Assembly (NCBI GenBank): GCA_000432515.1
Contig: HF995991.1
Coordinates: 57,425-114,885 of the forward strand
DNA: 57,461 bases
Reading direction: 5' to 3'
DNA from: Bacteroides sp. CAG:545
GTDB lineage: Bacteria > Bacteroidota > Bacteroidia > Bacteroidales > UBA932
This document shows, one piece after another, positions 25,901-32,952 of the stretch (position 1 is the stretch's first letter; each line of letters opens with the position of its first letter). The notes under the pieces are model-generated. The model was given only the letters and a program-made list of their open reading frames with translations. It had not been told where the DNA came from and did no database searches. The translations under genes and the position numbers were made by a program.

Positions 25901-26370
25901 GAGAAATTTCCGTCCAGGTCCGTACCGGTTCCGATGGTGGTGCCCTGAATGATGACACCCACACCTATTACCGGAACTCCCTCTTCATCAATGACTACGC
26001 CACTGATCTGTGAGGATTTGGCACTCCCCGCCCCGTCTGCTTTAGGCTGGGCGGCCTTCTTGGAAATGATAATGTGTCCGGAATCAATCTTCCAATTGAT
26101 GTTCTTGTCCTTGAATAAGATATTCAGGGTCTCGGAAAGAGTTTTCCCGGAAATGCTTACAGACACTTTTTCCTGTACATCCACATCTTTGTTGAGGAAA
26201 ACGCAGTTGGTCTGTTTTTCAATCTGCTGCATCACTTTTTCCAAAGCGATTGCTTTCGCTTCGATAGTCAACGTCTTCTCTGTCTGCGCATAAGCGGGAA
26301 ACGAGCAGAAAACGGAGATTATCAGGGGAAGCAACAGTGTTCCAATTTTGGATAATACTGTCTTCGACAT
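22978..26370 (-). CDS. SusC-type TonB-dependent transporter with STN signalling domain
   Basis: About 1130 residues from MSKTVLSKIG at 26370; the frame is open further up, but that extension has no signal sequence. After the signal peptide (to about FPAYAQ) comes an STN domain (about 30-105), a carboxypeptidase-like beta domain (ISGVVIDEEGVPVIGVGV), a plug domain (GVGGASKVVMRGMKS, TGAAAAALYGSDAANGAIVV) and a 22-strand barrel ending in an aromatic-rich Phe terminus (NFGFSVRVTF). The STN domain usually contacts a FecR anti-sigma factor, and the FecR gene is directly upstream. Imports the glycan captured by SusD. Confidence 0.95.
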   Translation of the reverse strand: MSKTVLSKIGTLLLPLIISVFCSFPAYAQTEKTLTIEAKAIALEKVMQQIEKQTNCVFLNKDVDVQEKVSVSISGKTLSETLNILFKDKNINWKIDSGHIIISKKAAQPKADGAGSAKSSQISGVVIDEEGVPVIGVGVIIQGTTIGTGTDLDGNFSFVLPEGMENSSLEFSCLGYTTQVLKIGTRRVFNITMTSDAIMMEGTVVTALGIKRSEKALSYNVQQVNADEVTMNKDANFINSLNGKVAGLNINASSSGVGGASKVVMRGMKSISQSSNALYVIDGVPMYTTARDGGTQFASQGSTDPIADINPEDIESISVLTGAAAAALYGSDAANGAIVVTTKKGKEGKLTATASASVEFMTPFVLPRFQNRYGTGDLNSSIGSDVRSWGNLMNEANNPKYDPAKDYFQTGVTHNETVSVSMGNEKNQSYLSGSSIDSYGMVPNNRYNRYNFTFRNTTSFLKDKMHLDFSASFISQRDKNMTNQGTYNNPLVGAYIFPRSNDWDAVRMYERYDVVRRLSTQYWPIGDAGMTMQNPYWINYRNLRENRKDRFMLNAQMSYDILDWLNISGRVKMDQSATKYTEKFYASTFTQLTESSQNGLYGISEMTDRQIYADFLVNINKRFGQDWNLQVNLGTSISDMYYDALKNRGPIADGQMSAERAGIANVFNVQNLSNSTKTTRLQEGWREQTQSIFGSAEIGFKGAYYLTLTARNDWPSQLAGPHSNRKSFFYPSIGGSVVLSQIIPNMPKELEYLKIRGSYASVGTAFERYIANPMYSWNTSGLSWNTQTQYPVYDLKPELTNSFEIGLSMRFLQYFNIDATYYHTNTRNQTFNPQISTGSGSSDIFIQSGDVRNQGLELTLGFGKTWDKFTWNSNYTFSFNENKIMSLAENVTNPATGEKFSVSQLDMNGLGLAHFILREGGSLGDLYSLGDFNYDSNGRIIVNEDGTVATRTFSDTKDYVKLGSVLPKANMSWRNDFNIAGFNFGFLVSARLGGIVYSSTQAILDYYGVSEASALARDNGGVYLNGGDRLDANKWYSSVGGSNPLPQEYTYSGTNVRLQEASVGYTFPRKMLGNVCDLNISVVGRNLWMIYNKAPFDPESIATTGNYYQGIDHFMMPSLRNFGFSVRVTF

Positions 26371-26473
26371 AAATGCTACGTGGTTTATTATTATCGTTTT
26401 AAATTCAGTCTCACAAAGCCTTACGGGGGACGGATCCTCCGAAGAACGATGTCGGATCAAATTCTATTGTGTG
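26371..26473 (-). other. FecR-SusC intergenic leader
   Basis: 103 bases without a gene. No TAnnTTTG box is seen on the minus strand. A modest hairpin, GATCC(TC)CGA against TCGGATC (26433-26458), could be an attenuator or processing site. An ECF-dependent promoter may lie here, but I cannot define its boxes. Confidence 0.35.
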
Positions 26474-27439
26474 TTATCTTATTGTTATCGTGTTGGTTTC
26501 ATAATTTTCAGTATAAGTGAACTTACACTCATGCTGAAGAAGCTTCAGTGCGAAATGTACACCCTCGGAGACACGGATTTTTCCACTCTTGTATCCTATC
26601 TCTGGCATAGTTTCTCTCTCTATCACTATTTTTACCCCGTAAACGTTTTCAAATCTGTGCATGAGAGATGCGAAATCAGTGTCCGCGAGATTGACATAGC
26701 CCTCTGTCCAGGATATCAGATTCTCGGCATCGACCTTCGTCACCACAAGGTGATTGTTCACGAATCTCACCATCTCATCCGGAGCCAGAACTACCTGTTC
26801 CGCTGTCTCATCGTTCGTGGTCACCTTCACTTTTCCATCTACAAGAGTTGTGGAAAAATGCTCAGATGCCTCATCAGCGTAAACGTTGAACCTTGTTCCG
26901 AGCACTTCGACCTTGGATGCGAATGTCTCTACTATAAAAGGATGTCTTTCATCATGTTTGACCTCAAAGAATGCCTCTCCTGAGAGTTTCACATTTCTCT
27001 GCTTGCGGGAGAAGATGGCAGGATATTCGATCCTCGAGTTCCCGTTCAGCTGTACCTGAGTGCCGTCACTGAGAGTAACCGACATTCTCTGGCCGGCAGG
27101 AACTTCAAGCACATTTGTCTGTGCCGTCATCTTGTTGTAATTGATTTCTCTCTCTACAAATACACCTGAAAGTCCTGCAATCACTACTGCAGCAGCTGCG
27201 GCCGCGTAACGGTAAACCAGTCTGCGGACCTTGGATTTTCTTGATGTCTTTTCAAGTGCGCCAGGTGTCGTCATCTTGGACAACTCGTCTGAATGCAGAA
27301 TCATGGCATTGAAAAGATAGTGGGCAGAGTCAAACTCGCTTTGTCTGGCCGGATCTTCCTCCAGCCACTGCTCGATCTGAGCCACTTCCTCGGCGGAAGC
27401 CTCATTACTGAAATATCTGAAAAGCAATTCGTCTGTCAT
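26474..27439 (-). CDS. FecR-family anti-sigma factor
   Basis: About 321 residues from MTDELLFRYFSNE. The cytoplasmic N-terminal sigma-binding region (about 1-80) is followed by one transmembrane helix (about 88-103, Ala/Val-rich), the FecR domain (VLEVPAGQRMSVTLSDGTQVQLNG, GEAFFEVKHDERHPFIVET) and a C-terminal DUF4974 domain (TDFASLMHRFENVYGVKI) that contacts the STN domain of SusC. It lies between the divergent sigma gene and SusC. It keeps the sigma factor inactive until glycan transport signals across the envelope. Start chosen at the ATG; a TTG three codons earlier is open too. Confidence 0.93.
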   Translation of the reverse strand: MTDELLFRYFSNEASAEEVAQIEQWLEEDPARQSEFDSAHYLFNAMILHSDELSKMTTPGALEKTSRKSKVRRLVYRYAAAAAAVVIAGLSGVFVEREINYNKMTAQTNVLEVPAGQRMSVTLSDGTQVQLNGNSRIEYPAIFSRKQRNVKLSGEAFFEVKHDERHPFIVETFASKVEVLGTRFNVYADEASEHFSTTLVDGKVKVTTNDETAEQVVLAPDEMVRFVNNHLVVTKVDAENLISWTEGYVNLADTDFASLMHRFENVYGVKIVIERETMPEIGYKSGKIRVSEGVHFALKLLQHECKFTYTENYETNTITIR

Positions 27440-27649
27440 CTTTCGCAATTTTTAACCGTTGTTCTGCGCATTCGTAATTATAGACGAGCATCGATTACAC
27501 GTTTACAGTAATTATTTGATTTTTTTCGAAATCGTAATGTTTTGCCACCTGTCCGTTATGACTTATGGTTTTATATACTATATTTGCGGAGTAACTGTTA
27601 GAACTGATAACATAACTGCATTAAGTCGAATTACTTTCAGGAATCAGAT
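27440..27649. promoter_or_regulatory. Divergent control region between FecR and ECF sigma genes
   Basis: On the plus strand TATATTTG at 27579-27586 is a good -7 box for the sigma gene, giving a leader of about 60 bases; no convincing TTTG lies 19-20 bases before it. On the minus strand toward FecR I find no TAnnTTTG box, which fits transcription by the ECF sigma factor itself. That last point is inference. Confidence 0.5.
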
Positions 27650-28303
27650 ATGACAGAAGAAGGAAAAATTTCCAGAGACCTGACAGAAGAAGAATTCGGA
27701 AGAATATTCTCCCGATGCAGACAGATGTTTGTCAAGATAGCCAATTCCTATATTCACGACGACAGCGCAGCTGAAGACATTGTCAATGAATGTTTTATCA
27801 GAATGTGGGAGAAGCGGGCGACTCTCAATACGGAGAATTACGAGTCCTACGCCTTCAAATCCATCATAAACCGCTGTCTGGATTACCTGAAAGTCGAAAA
27901 CAACCGCACTCGGATCCATAAGAATTTCTATGAAACCGGCAGCAGGATGCGGACATATGAGATCAATTCCCTGAACAGTCTGGATCCCGAGCATCTTTTC
28001 GCCGACGAGATCAACACATTGGTGGACAACTGTCTCAAGCGCATGCCGGATGTGACGAGAAAGGTGTTTCTTGCCAGCCGCATTGATGAGAAGACATATG
28101 GGGAGATTTCTGAAATCTATGGAATCCCGGTGCGTCAAGTCACATCACATATCCAATTCGCTCTCAGGGCATTACGCTATTCTCTCAAAGACTACCTCCC
28201 TCTGATTCTGGCGCTTGTCATGTTTCAGCCGACGATGCCGGACAAGAAACACGACAACATCGACAGGATAGTCAATGAGATTGTCCTTCATTCCATAAAA
28301 TAA
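27650..28303 (+). CDS. ECF-type RNA polymerase sigma factor
   Basis: 217 residues. Region 2 covers FVKIANSYIHDDSAAEDIVNECFIRMWE, and region 4 covers MPDVTRKVFLASRIDEKTYGEISEIYGIPVRQVTSHI, the helix-turn-helix that reads the -35 element. The C-terminal tail has a hydrophobic LPLILALVMF, as often seen in the Bacteroidota glycan-locus sigma factors. Divergent from FecR, it completes a sigma/anti-sigma/STN-SusC trans-envelope switch that induces the glycan locus. Confidence 0.94.
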   Translation: MTEEGKISRDLTEEEFGRIFSRCRQMFVKIANSYIHDDSAAEDIVNECFIRMWEKRATLNTENYESYAFKSIINRCLDYLKVENNRTRIHKNFYETGSRMRTYEINSLNSLDPEHLFADEINTLVDNCLKRMPDVTRKVFLASRIDEKTYGEISEIYGIPVRQVTSHIQFALRALRYSLKDYLPLILALVMFQPTMPDKKHDNIDRIVNEIVLHSIK

Positions 28304-28333
28304 ACGACGGACAGAATCGCTTCTGCCCGCCGT
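28304..28333. terminator. Hairpin between convergent sigma and acyl-CoA ligase genes
   Basis: An imperfect hairpin of about 13 pairs with the core CAGAA-TCGC-TTCTG starts at the stop codon of the sigma gene and lies between two convergent genes. It lacks a strong T-run on either strand, so efficiency is uncertain. Confidence 0.5.
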
Positions 28334-28376
28334 ACGTAGATAGTGTATTATATACTGATATGAAAATGTTGTCTGT

Positions 28377-30023
28377 TTATACGTACAGGAAACGCTTGAT
28401 GCTTCCCTTAGGAGTTTTTGCAAACGGCTCAAGATGAATCTCGTACGATGAGACCACCGAGTAGGCCGGAATCATCTTGTTAAGTCCGGCGAGGTTCGCA
28501 TCCATTATCTGCTCCAGACTTTCCGCATCCGTACCGGCCTCGCCAAGTTCATTCTGGTCAGGCACGATCAGGGCCACGAGTTTCTCGTTCCTGCTGACGA
28601 TCAGCGACTCAGCCACGAACGGCATATTGTTCAGTATAACCTCGATTTCCTCAGGATAGATATTCTGTCCGTTGGAAGAAAGAAGCATGCTCTTGCACCT
28701 TCCCACAAGGAACAATGTCCCGTCCTTGTCAATGGTACCCAAATCTCCTGTGCGGAACCATCCGTCCTCAGTGAATACTGCTTTCGTAGCCTCGTCATTC
28801 TTGTAATAGCCGGAGAACACCACGTCGCCACGGACCAGCACTTCACCCGCAACATTCTGAGGGTCAATGGAATCTATCTTGACATTGACATATTCCGAAG
28901 CATATTCGCCGACAGACTTAAGTTTGTAGCTTCCTACTTTTCCGACGCTGATAAGCGGGGCCGTCTCAGTCATTCCGTAACCGGTCACGAACGGTGTTTT
29001 CAGTTTTACCGCGAGAAGCTGTTCGATCTTGTCAGGGATGGCCGCGCCGCCGGTCACGAACTCCTCGATTCCGCCGCCCATTCCTTCCATGAATATGGTC
29101 TTGAGGGCATCACAGTAATCAGGATTGTTCTGCCAGTCTTCAAGTTTAGCCTTGCCGGTCTTGCTGTTCACGAACTCTCCGATAGTATCGTCTATCATCT
29201 TCTTCAAGATGAGAGGCACTGCGAAGAACACTCTCGGCTTGAACTCGCGGAGCACCGGCTTGAGGTTGGACGGGACAGGAGGCACATACAGCACCACCAG
29301 ATGCATACCCAGGCACAACGGGGCAACTCCGTCGAATGTCAGACCGAAAATATGTGCATAAGGAAGCACGCTGACATAATTGTCTCCCTCCTTATACGGA
29401 CAATGTATCGGAATCATTTCGATATTCGCACTGAAGTTGCGGACCGAGAGCATGACGCCCTTCGGAAATCCTGTCGAGCCGGAAGTGTACATTATCGCGC
29501 AAAGATCGTCCAACGGTCTGTCCGGATAGCAGATATCCTCAGGCTTCAGACCTCCGGGATATGCCTCAGCAAAAATACGGTCGCGCTGCTCATAGACCAT
29601 ACCGAAAGAGCCTCTGGATGCGAGGAGTTCCCCGCTTTTCAGGTCAATGACTCCGAGCAATTTCGGCATTGACTCGAAATCCATATCCTTGAACAGGGTC
29701 TTTTCCGTAAACAGCAGACGGCTGTCGGAATGGTCCACCAGGGCCTGGGCGTCACGCGCCGTGTAACCGTTGAAAAGTTCGACTGCCACATAACCGCCTG
29801 ACACTGCTGCCATGAAGGTCTTGATCCAGTTCGCGCTGCTTCGCGCATTGATGGCAATCTTGTCGCCTCTCTTGAGCCCTGCCGCCTCGAAATAGGTATG
29901 TATCTTTTCAATGTCTGACGCCAGCTGCCCATATGTTTCACTCGATGTCCTGTACTCGTCCAGCGCCGGAGAGTTCCAGCACCTTCTGACCGTATTCTCG
30001 AATGTCTTTACAAAATATTCCAT
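28377..30023 (-). CDS. AMP-forming long-chain acyl-CoA ligase
   Basis: About 548 residues starting at MEYFVKTFENTVRR (30023). The AMP-binding signature YTSGSTGFPKGVML, then GYGMTETAPLI and WFRTGDLGTIDKDG, place it with fatty acid CoA ligases; a C-terminal Lys region (PKGSIKRFL) carries the catalytic lysine. It activates fatty acids with ATP and CoA. The frame is open 14 codons upstream, but the TATATTTG promoter at 30088-30095 does not decide between the two; MEYF is the usual family start. Monocistronic on the minus strand. Confidence 0.92.
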   Translation of the reverse strand: MEYFVKTFENTVRRCWNSPALDEYRTSSETYGQLASDIEKIHTYFEAAGLKRGDKIAINARSSANWIKTFMAAVSGGYVAVELFNGYTARDAQALVDHSDSRLLFTEKTLFKDMDFESMPKLLGVIDLKSGELLASRGSFGMVYEQRDRIFAEAYPGGLKPEDICYPDRPLDDLCAIMYTSGSTGFPKGVMLSVRNFSANIEMIPIHCPYKEGDNYVSVLPYAHIFGLTFDGVAPLCLGMHLVVLYVPPVPSNLKPVLREFKPRVFFAVPLILKKMIDDTIGEFVNSKTGKAKLEDWQNNPDYCDALKTIFMEGMGGGIEEFVTGGAAIPDKIEQLLAVKLKTPFVTGYGMTETAPLISVGKVGSYKLKSVGEYASEYVNVKIDSIDPQNVAGEVLVRGDVVFSGYYKNDEATKAVFTEDGWFRTGDLGTIDKDGTLFLVGRCKSMLLSSNGQNIYPEEIEVILNNMPFVAESLIVSRNEKLVALIVPDQNELGEAGTDAESLEQIMDANLAGLNKMIPAYSVVSSYEIHLEPFAKTPKGSIKRFLYV

Positions 30024-30087
30024 ACTAAGTGTTTTTATGTATTGCGAAGTTCTTGTCAACCTCAACCAAGTTTAACCAAAAGTGCCG

Positions 30088-30095
30088 CAAATATA
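30088..30095 (-). promoter_or_regulatory. -7 promoter box for the acyl-CoA ligase
   Basis: TATATTTG on the minus strand with a TTTTG about 23 bases upstream, slightly longer than the usual spacing. The leader is about 60 bases. Confidence 0.5.
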
Positions 30096-30216
30096 GAAAA
30101 CGAAATATGGAAAAGATACAAAACGGACAGCCGTACCGTGCCGATTGCGAATAAAATATAACTATAAGTCACTTATAGTACATCCGTAGGATAAGATCAC
30201 CGGACCGGCCGGGCAC

Positions 30217-30244
30217 AAAAAAAGAAGTCCATTTCTGAACTTCT
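30217..30244 (-). terminator. Terminator of the tRNA-Glu/rpsT/tRNA-Pro unit
   Basis: On the minus strand AGAAGT pairs with ACTTCT around a ten-base loop and is followed by seven T residues. It starts 11 bases past the 3' end of tRNA-Pro. Confidence 0.75.
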
Positions 30245-30254
30245 CTATTGCAAG

Positions 30255-30328
30255 TCGGGATGATGCGACTCGAACGCACGACCCCTACGTCCCGAACGTA
30301 GTGCGCTAGCCAACTGCGCTACATCCCG
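30255..30328 (-). tRNA. tRNA-Pro (anticodon CGG)
   Basis: A full cloverleaf on the minus strand: acceptor CGGGATG/CATCCCG, D arm GCGC...GCGC, anticodon stem CTACG/CGTAG around loop TTCGGGA (anticodon CGG), and a T arm with GTTCGAGTC. Discriminator A; CCA is not encoded. It lies 13 bases after rpsT. Confidence 0.95.
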
Positions 30329-30341
30329 CTACTTTCTAAAC

Positions 30342-30596
30342 TTACGCGAGCTTGTTTATATAAACAGAGATTCCGCTCTTAAGGTTGGCAGCTTTATTCT
30401 TGTGGATAATGCCAACTTTAGCAAGTTTGTCGATCATTGCATATACCTTAGGGGCATTTGCCTCGGCAGCCTTCTTGTCTGTCGTATTTCTGATCGCACG
30501 GATAGCATTCCTTGTGGTCTTTGCATAATACTTATTATGCAATCTGTGCCTTTCGCTCTGGCGAATGCACTTTTCTGCAGATGCGTTATTTGCCAT
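30342..30596 (-). CDS. rpsT: 30S ribosomal protein S20
   Basis: 84 residues, basic and helical, with the family features MANNASAEKCIRQSERHRLHN and a C-terminal VGIIHKNKAANLKSGI. Binds 16S rRNA in the small subunit. It is sandwiched between tRNA-Glu upstream and tRNA-Pro downstream on the same strand, with one promoter and one terminator visible for the whole unit, so the mRNA must be released by tRNA processing. Confidence 0.97.
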   Translation of the reverse strand: MANNASAEKCIRQSERHRLHNKYYAKTTRNAIRAIRNTTDKKAAEANAPKVYAMIDKLAKVGIIHKNKAANLKSGISVYINKLA

Positions 30597-30619
30597 TGTT
30601 TTTATTTTTTAATATTTAG

Positions 30620-30691
30620 TAGTGGGTAGGAGAATCGAACTCCTATTGCGAGAATGAAAATCTCGAGTACTAACCGTTATACGAACCCACC
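30620..30691 (-). tRNA. tRNA-Glu (anticodon TTC)
   Basis: Cloverleaf on the minus strand: acceptor GGTGGGT/ACCCACT (first pair G-U), anticodon stem CGAGA/TCTCG around loop TTTTCAT (anticodon TTC), T arm AGGAG-TTCGATT-CTCCT. Discriminator A; CCA is not encoded. First gene of the rpsT unit. Confidence 0.95.
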
Positions 30692-30732
30692 AGACTTACC
30701 CAGCAATCTCGTTAAGAAATTTTAAGGGATTG

Positions 30733-30764
30733 CAAAGGTATGTATTATTTTCTAAATCGCAAAA
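30733..30764 (-). promoter_or_regulatory. Strong promoter of the tRNA-Glu/rpsT/tRNA-Pro unit
   Basis: On the minus strand TTTTG (30764-30760), a 19-base spacer and TACCTTTG (30740-30733), followed by CAATCCC. The 15-base string TACCTTTGCAATCCC also occurs at the tRNA-Asn/tRNA-Val promoter. Confidence 0.85.
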
Positions 30765-30854
30765 TATTTTCTTTACGATTATGCATTTTTTTACTCGCGG
30801 CCACTTCTCGCCCTCCTCAAATCGAGTCAGGCAAACCGCAATTCTTCTTCCTCC

Positions 30855-31808
30855 CTAAGACATTTTCACAGGAAGGATGAAGCCGTTTTCGTCGAATTCG
30901 AGACGGTCAATGCAGACTACGCGGTTGTCTCCGTCAGTGGAACCGAGCGGATGACGGTGGTAGATGATGTAGAAATCATCGCCGCGCCGCACAACGCTGT
31001 GATGTCCTGCGCCAGTTCCGTGCTCCGGATCACTTTCCAGTATGGTTCCGATTCTCTTGAACGGACCATAAGGGGTGTCTGAAATGGAATAGGCTACACG
31101 GTAGTTGTCCTCGCGCCATTTCCCCTCGCTCCACATGAAATAGAACTTGCCGTCACGCTGGATCATAAACGGCCCTTCTACATACCCCTCAGGCGTGACT
31201 TCCCGGAAAAGGCTTCCGTCTTCGAACGGGACAATGGATTTGAAATCATCAGCGAGTCTGACGAGATTGCAGTGTCCCCAGCCGCCGTAGAACATCAGCC
31301 AGTCACCGGATGCCGGGTCCTGATAGACGAACTGGTCGATAGGCTGGGCCCCGTTGACGATGTCGTTCAGAAGCGGTTTGCCGAGAAGGTCTTGAAAAGG
31401 GCCTTCAGGCTTGTCAGACACAGCTACGCCAATGCCGCCCGTATCTCCTTCATAAACATTGTTGCAGGCGAAGAAAAGAAAGAACTTTCCGTCTTTATGC
31501 ACGATGGCCGGAGCCCAAAGGGCCTTACGGAGCCAGCTTATCTCTTTGTTGGTGATGATGTTGCTGTGCTTGGTCCAGGTCTTCAGGTCCTTGGAGGAAA
31601 AGGCGTCCATATAGAGCTGCTCCTCAAATGGATGCGATGCAGTCGGATATATCCATAGTTCATCACCGATCATTATCCCTTCAGGGTCGGCATACTGCCC
31701 CTCGAAAAGCGGGTTTGTCCATCCTGTCCATTCCGTTGTTTTCGGTGCACAGGAGAGCGTAGTGAAAAATGAGACTGTCGCTAATAATAGAATTGTTCTG
31801 AATTTCAT
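30855..31808 (-). CDS. GH43-like glycosidase lipoprotein
   Basis: 317 residues with a lipobox (LSCA, about Cys20). A five-bladed beta-propeller with the GH43 landmarks: base Asp in EGQYADPEG, a middle Asp in QPIDQFVYQDP, and the acid Glu in GYVEGPFM. A His in GTGAGHHSVV is also typical. The family contains arabinosidases and xylosidases; the exact linkage cannot be told. It stands alone, away from the SusC/SusD locus. A hairpin lies immediately upstream and leaves only 17 bases before the ATG, and no promoter box is visible. Confidence 0.88.
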   Translation of the reverse strand: MKFRTILLLATVSFFTTLSCAPKTTEWTGWTNPLFEGQYADPEGIMIGDELWIYPTASHPFEEQLYMDAFSSKDLKTWTKHSNIITNKEISWLRKALWAPAIVHKDGKFFLFFACNNVYEGDTGGIGVAVSDKPEGPFQDLLGKPLLNDIVNGAQPIDQFVYQDPASGDWLMFYGGWGHCNLVRLADDFKSIVPFEDGSLFREVTPEGYVEGPFMIQRDGKFYFMWSEGKWREDNYRVAYSISDTPYGPFKRIGTILESDPEHGTGAGHHSVVRRGDDFYIIYHRHPLGSTDGDNRVVCIDRLEFDENGFILPVKMS

Positions 31809-31825
31809 ACAATTTTTGTTTACAA

Positions 31826-31860
31826 TAGTGGCTGATACCGCTGTTTGGAATCAGCCACTA
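31826..31860. terminator. Hairpin between DUF4837 and GH43 genes
   Basis: TAGTGGCTGAT (31826-31836) pairs exactly with ATCAGCCACTA (31850-31860). It follows the DUF4837 stop by 19 bases on the minus strand. Weak T content follows, so it may be a terminator or an attenuator controlling entry into the GH43 gene. Confidence 0.6.
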
Positions 31861-31879
31861 TATGTTACTGATCAGTGTG

Positions 31880-32935
31880 TCATTTAGTAGTCAAAGCAGG
31901 TATCTCTTCTTCCTCAGACTGCTTGTTTCCGGAAGGGTCGTCAGCCCATTCAAATGAGTAGAGAACTGCCTCCACCTGTCTGAGATACTGGCGCTTGTCA
32001 TATTTAGGGGCATAGACGAAGCCGTCCAGGACAATGATGTCCTTACCGTCACGGCTGTAGAATGAATGTGACACGAAAGGGCCGCCCATATAGTCTCCGA
32101 AGACCTCCCACAGGCCGCGGGTCTCAGCGAACTGACGGCCGCGGAAACGGATGAATTTTACCTCCGGAGTGGCTATCTCATTGGTAATCATATACGTATT
32201 GTCGAACATTCCCGGCACATTCTCCTTCAGGAACTGGTTTCTGTGAGCGATGATGTTCTCCTCCGTGAAATTCTCCACCTGCGCTGCAGGATACTTGTAC
32301 ACGAATACGCCCTGCGTAGTGTATTGCTTGTCGTCTGAAATCCAGATGAAATTGTCCGTCTTCTTGCGGACCTTGTAACCCATCGGGAAGCATGGTGAAC
32401 CGCCGGTCATCTCCTTGACCACAGGCTGAACGCCCGGAGCCTCATATTTCTTGGCATTGACAATGATCCTGTCCCTCTCGGCCTGCTCGATGGTCGAAAC
32501 TATGCGCTCGCTGTTCTTCTGCAGCAATGTGGCGGCAGAATCGGCAGACGGTGCGGAAATCTGGATCACGCACTGAGGATAGGCCCACTGGTCATTGCGA
32601 TAGATCACGCCGCTCTTCCTCACGTCCTGCGATATATTATATATAAGTATATTCCTGTGTATCTTGAAAAGGTCTGCAAATCCCGTAGGAGGAACATTGA
32701 CAATGGAGAACGTCGGCTCTCTCTGAGGCAGGAAAGGATAGTCCGCCGCAAGCACGCCACGGGTTTCTCCGCCGAGGTTGCCGTCCCAGTCGCTCTTGTC
32801 CATCACCACTATCACTTCGCCGGCTTTTCCGCTCACATTCGGCAGAAGAGGCTTGTCAGAGCCACCGCGGCAAGAAGCCAGGACCATAAGCATTGACAAT
32901 GCAAAGGCATTTCTTATCTGATAAAATCTTCTCAT
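31880..32935 (-). CDS. DUF4837-family lipoprotein
   Basis: 351 residues with a lipobox (LASC, about Cys22). The DUF4837 pattern is clear: GEVIVVMDKSDWDG near the start, PTFSIVNVPPTGFADLFKIHRNI, FIWISDDKQYTTQGVFVYKYP and a C-terminal PFVSHSFYSRDGKDIIVLDGFVYAP region. The function of the family is unknown; members are restricted to Bacteroidota and often sit near envelope genes. Here it follows rseP by 17 bases in an envelope-related operon with dxr and an M23 peptidase. Confidence 0.9.
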   Translation of the reverse strand: MRRFYQIRNAFALSMLMVLASCRGGSDKPLLPNVSGKAGEVIVVMDKSDWDGNLGGETRGVLAADYPFLPQREPTFSIVNVPPTGFADLFKIHRNILIYNISQDVRKSGVIYRNDQWAYPQCVIQISAPSADSAATLLQKNSERIVSTIEQAERDRIIVNAKKYEAPGVQPVVKEMTGGSPCFPMGYKVRKKTDNFIWISDDKQYTTQGVFVYKYPAAQVENFTEENIIAHRNQFLKENVPGMFDNTYMITNEIATPEVKFIRFRGRQFAETRGLWEVFGDYMGGPFVSHSFYSRDGKDIIVLDGFVYAPKYDKRQYLRQVEAVLYSFEWADDPSGNKQSEEEEIPALTTK

Positions 32936-32952
32936 AACAGGTAAATTTTACA

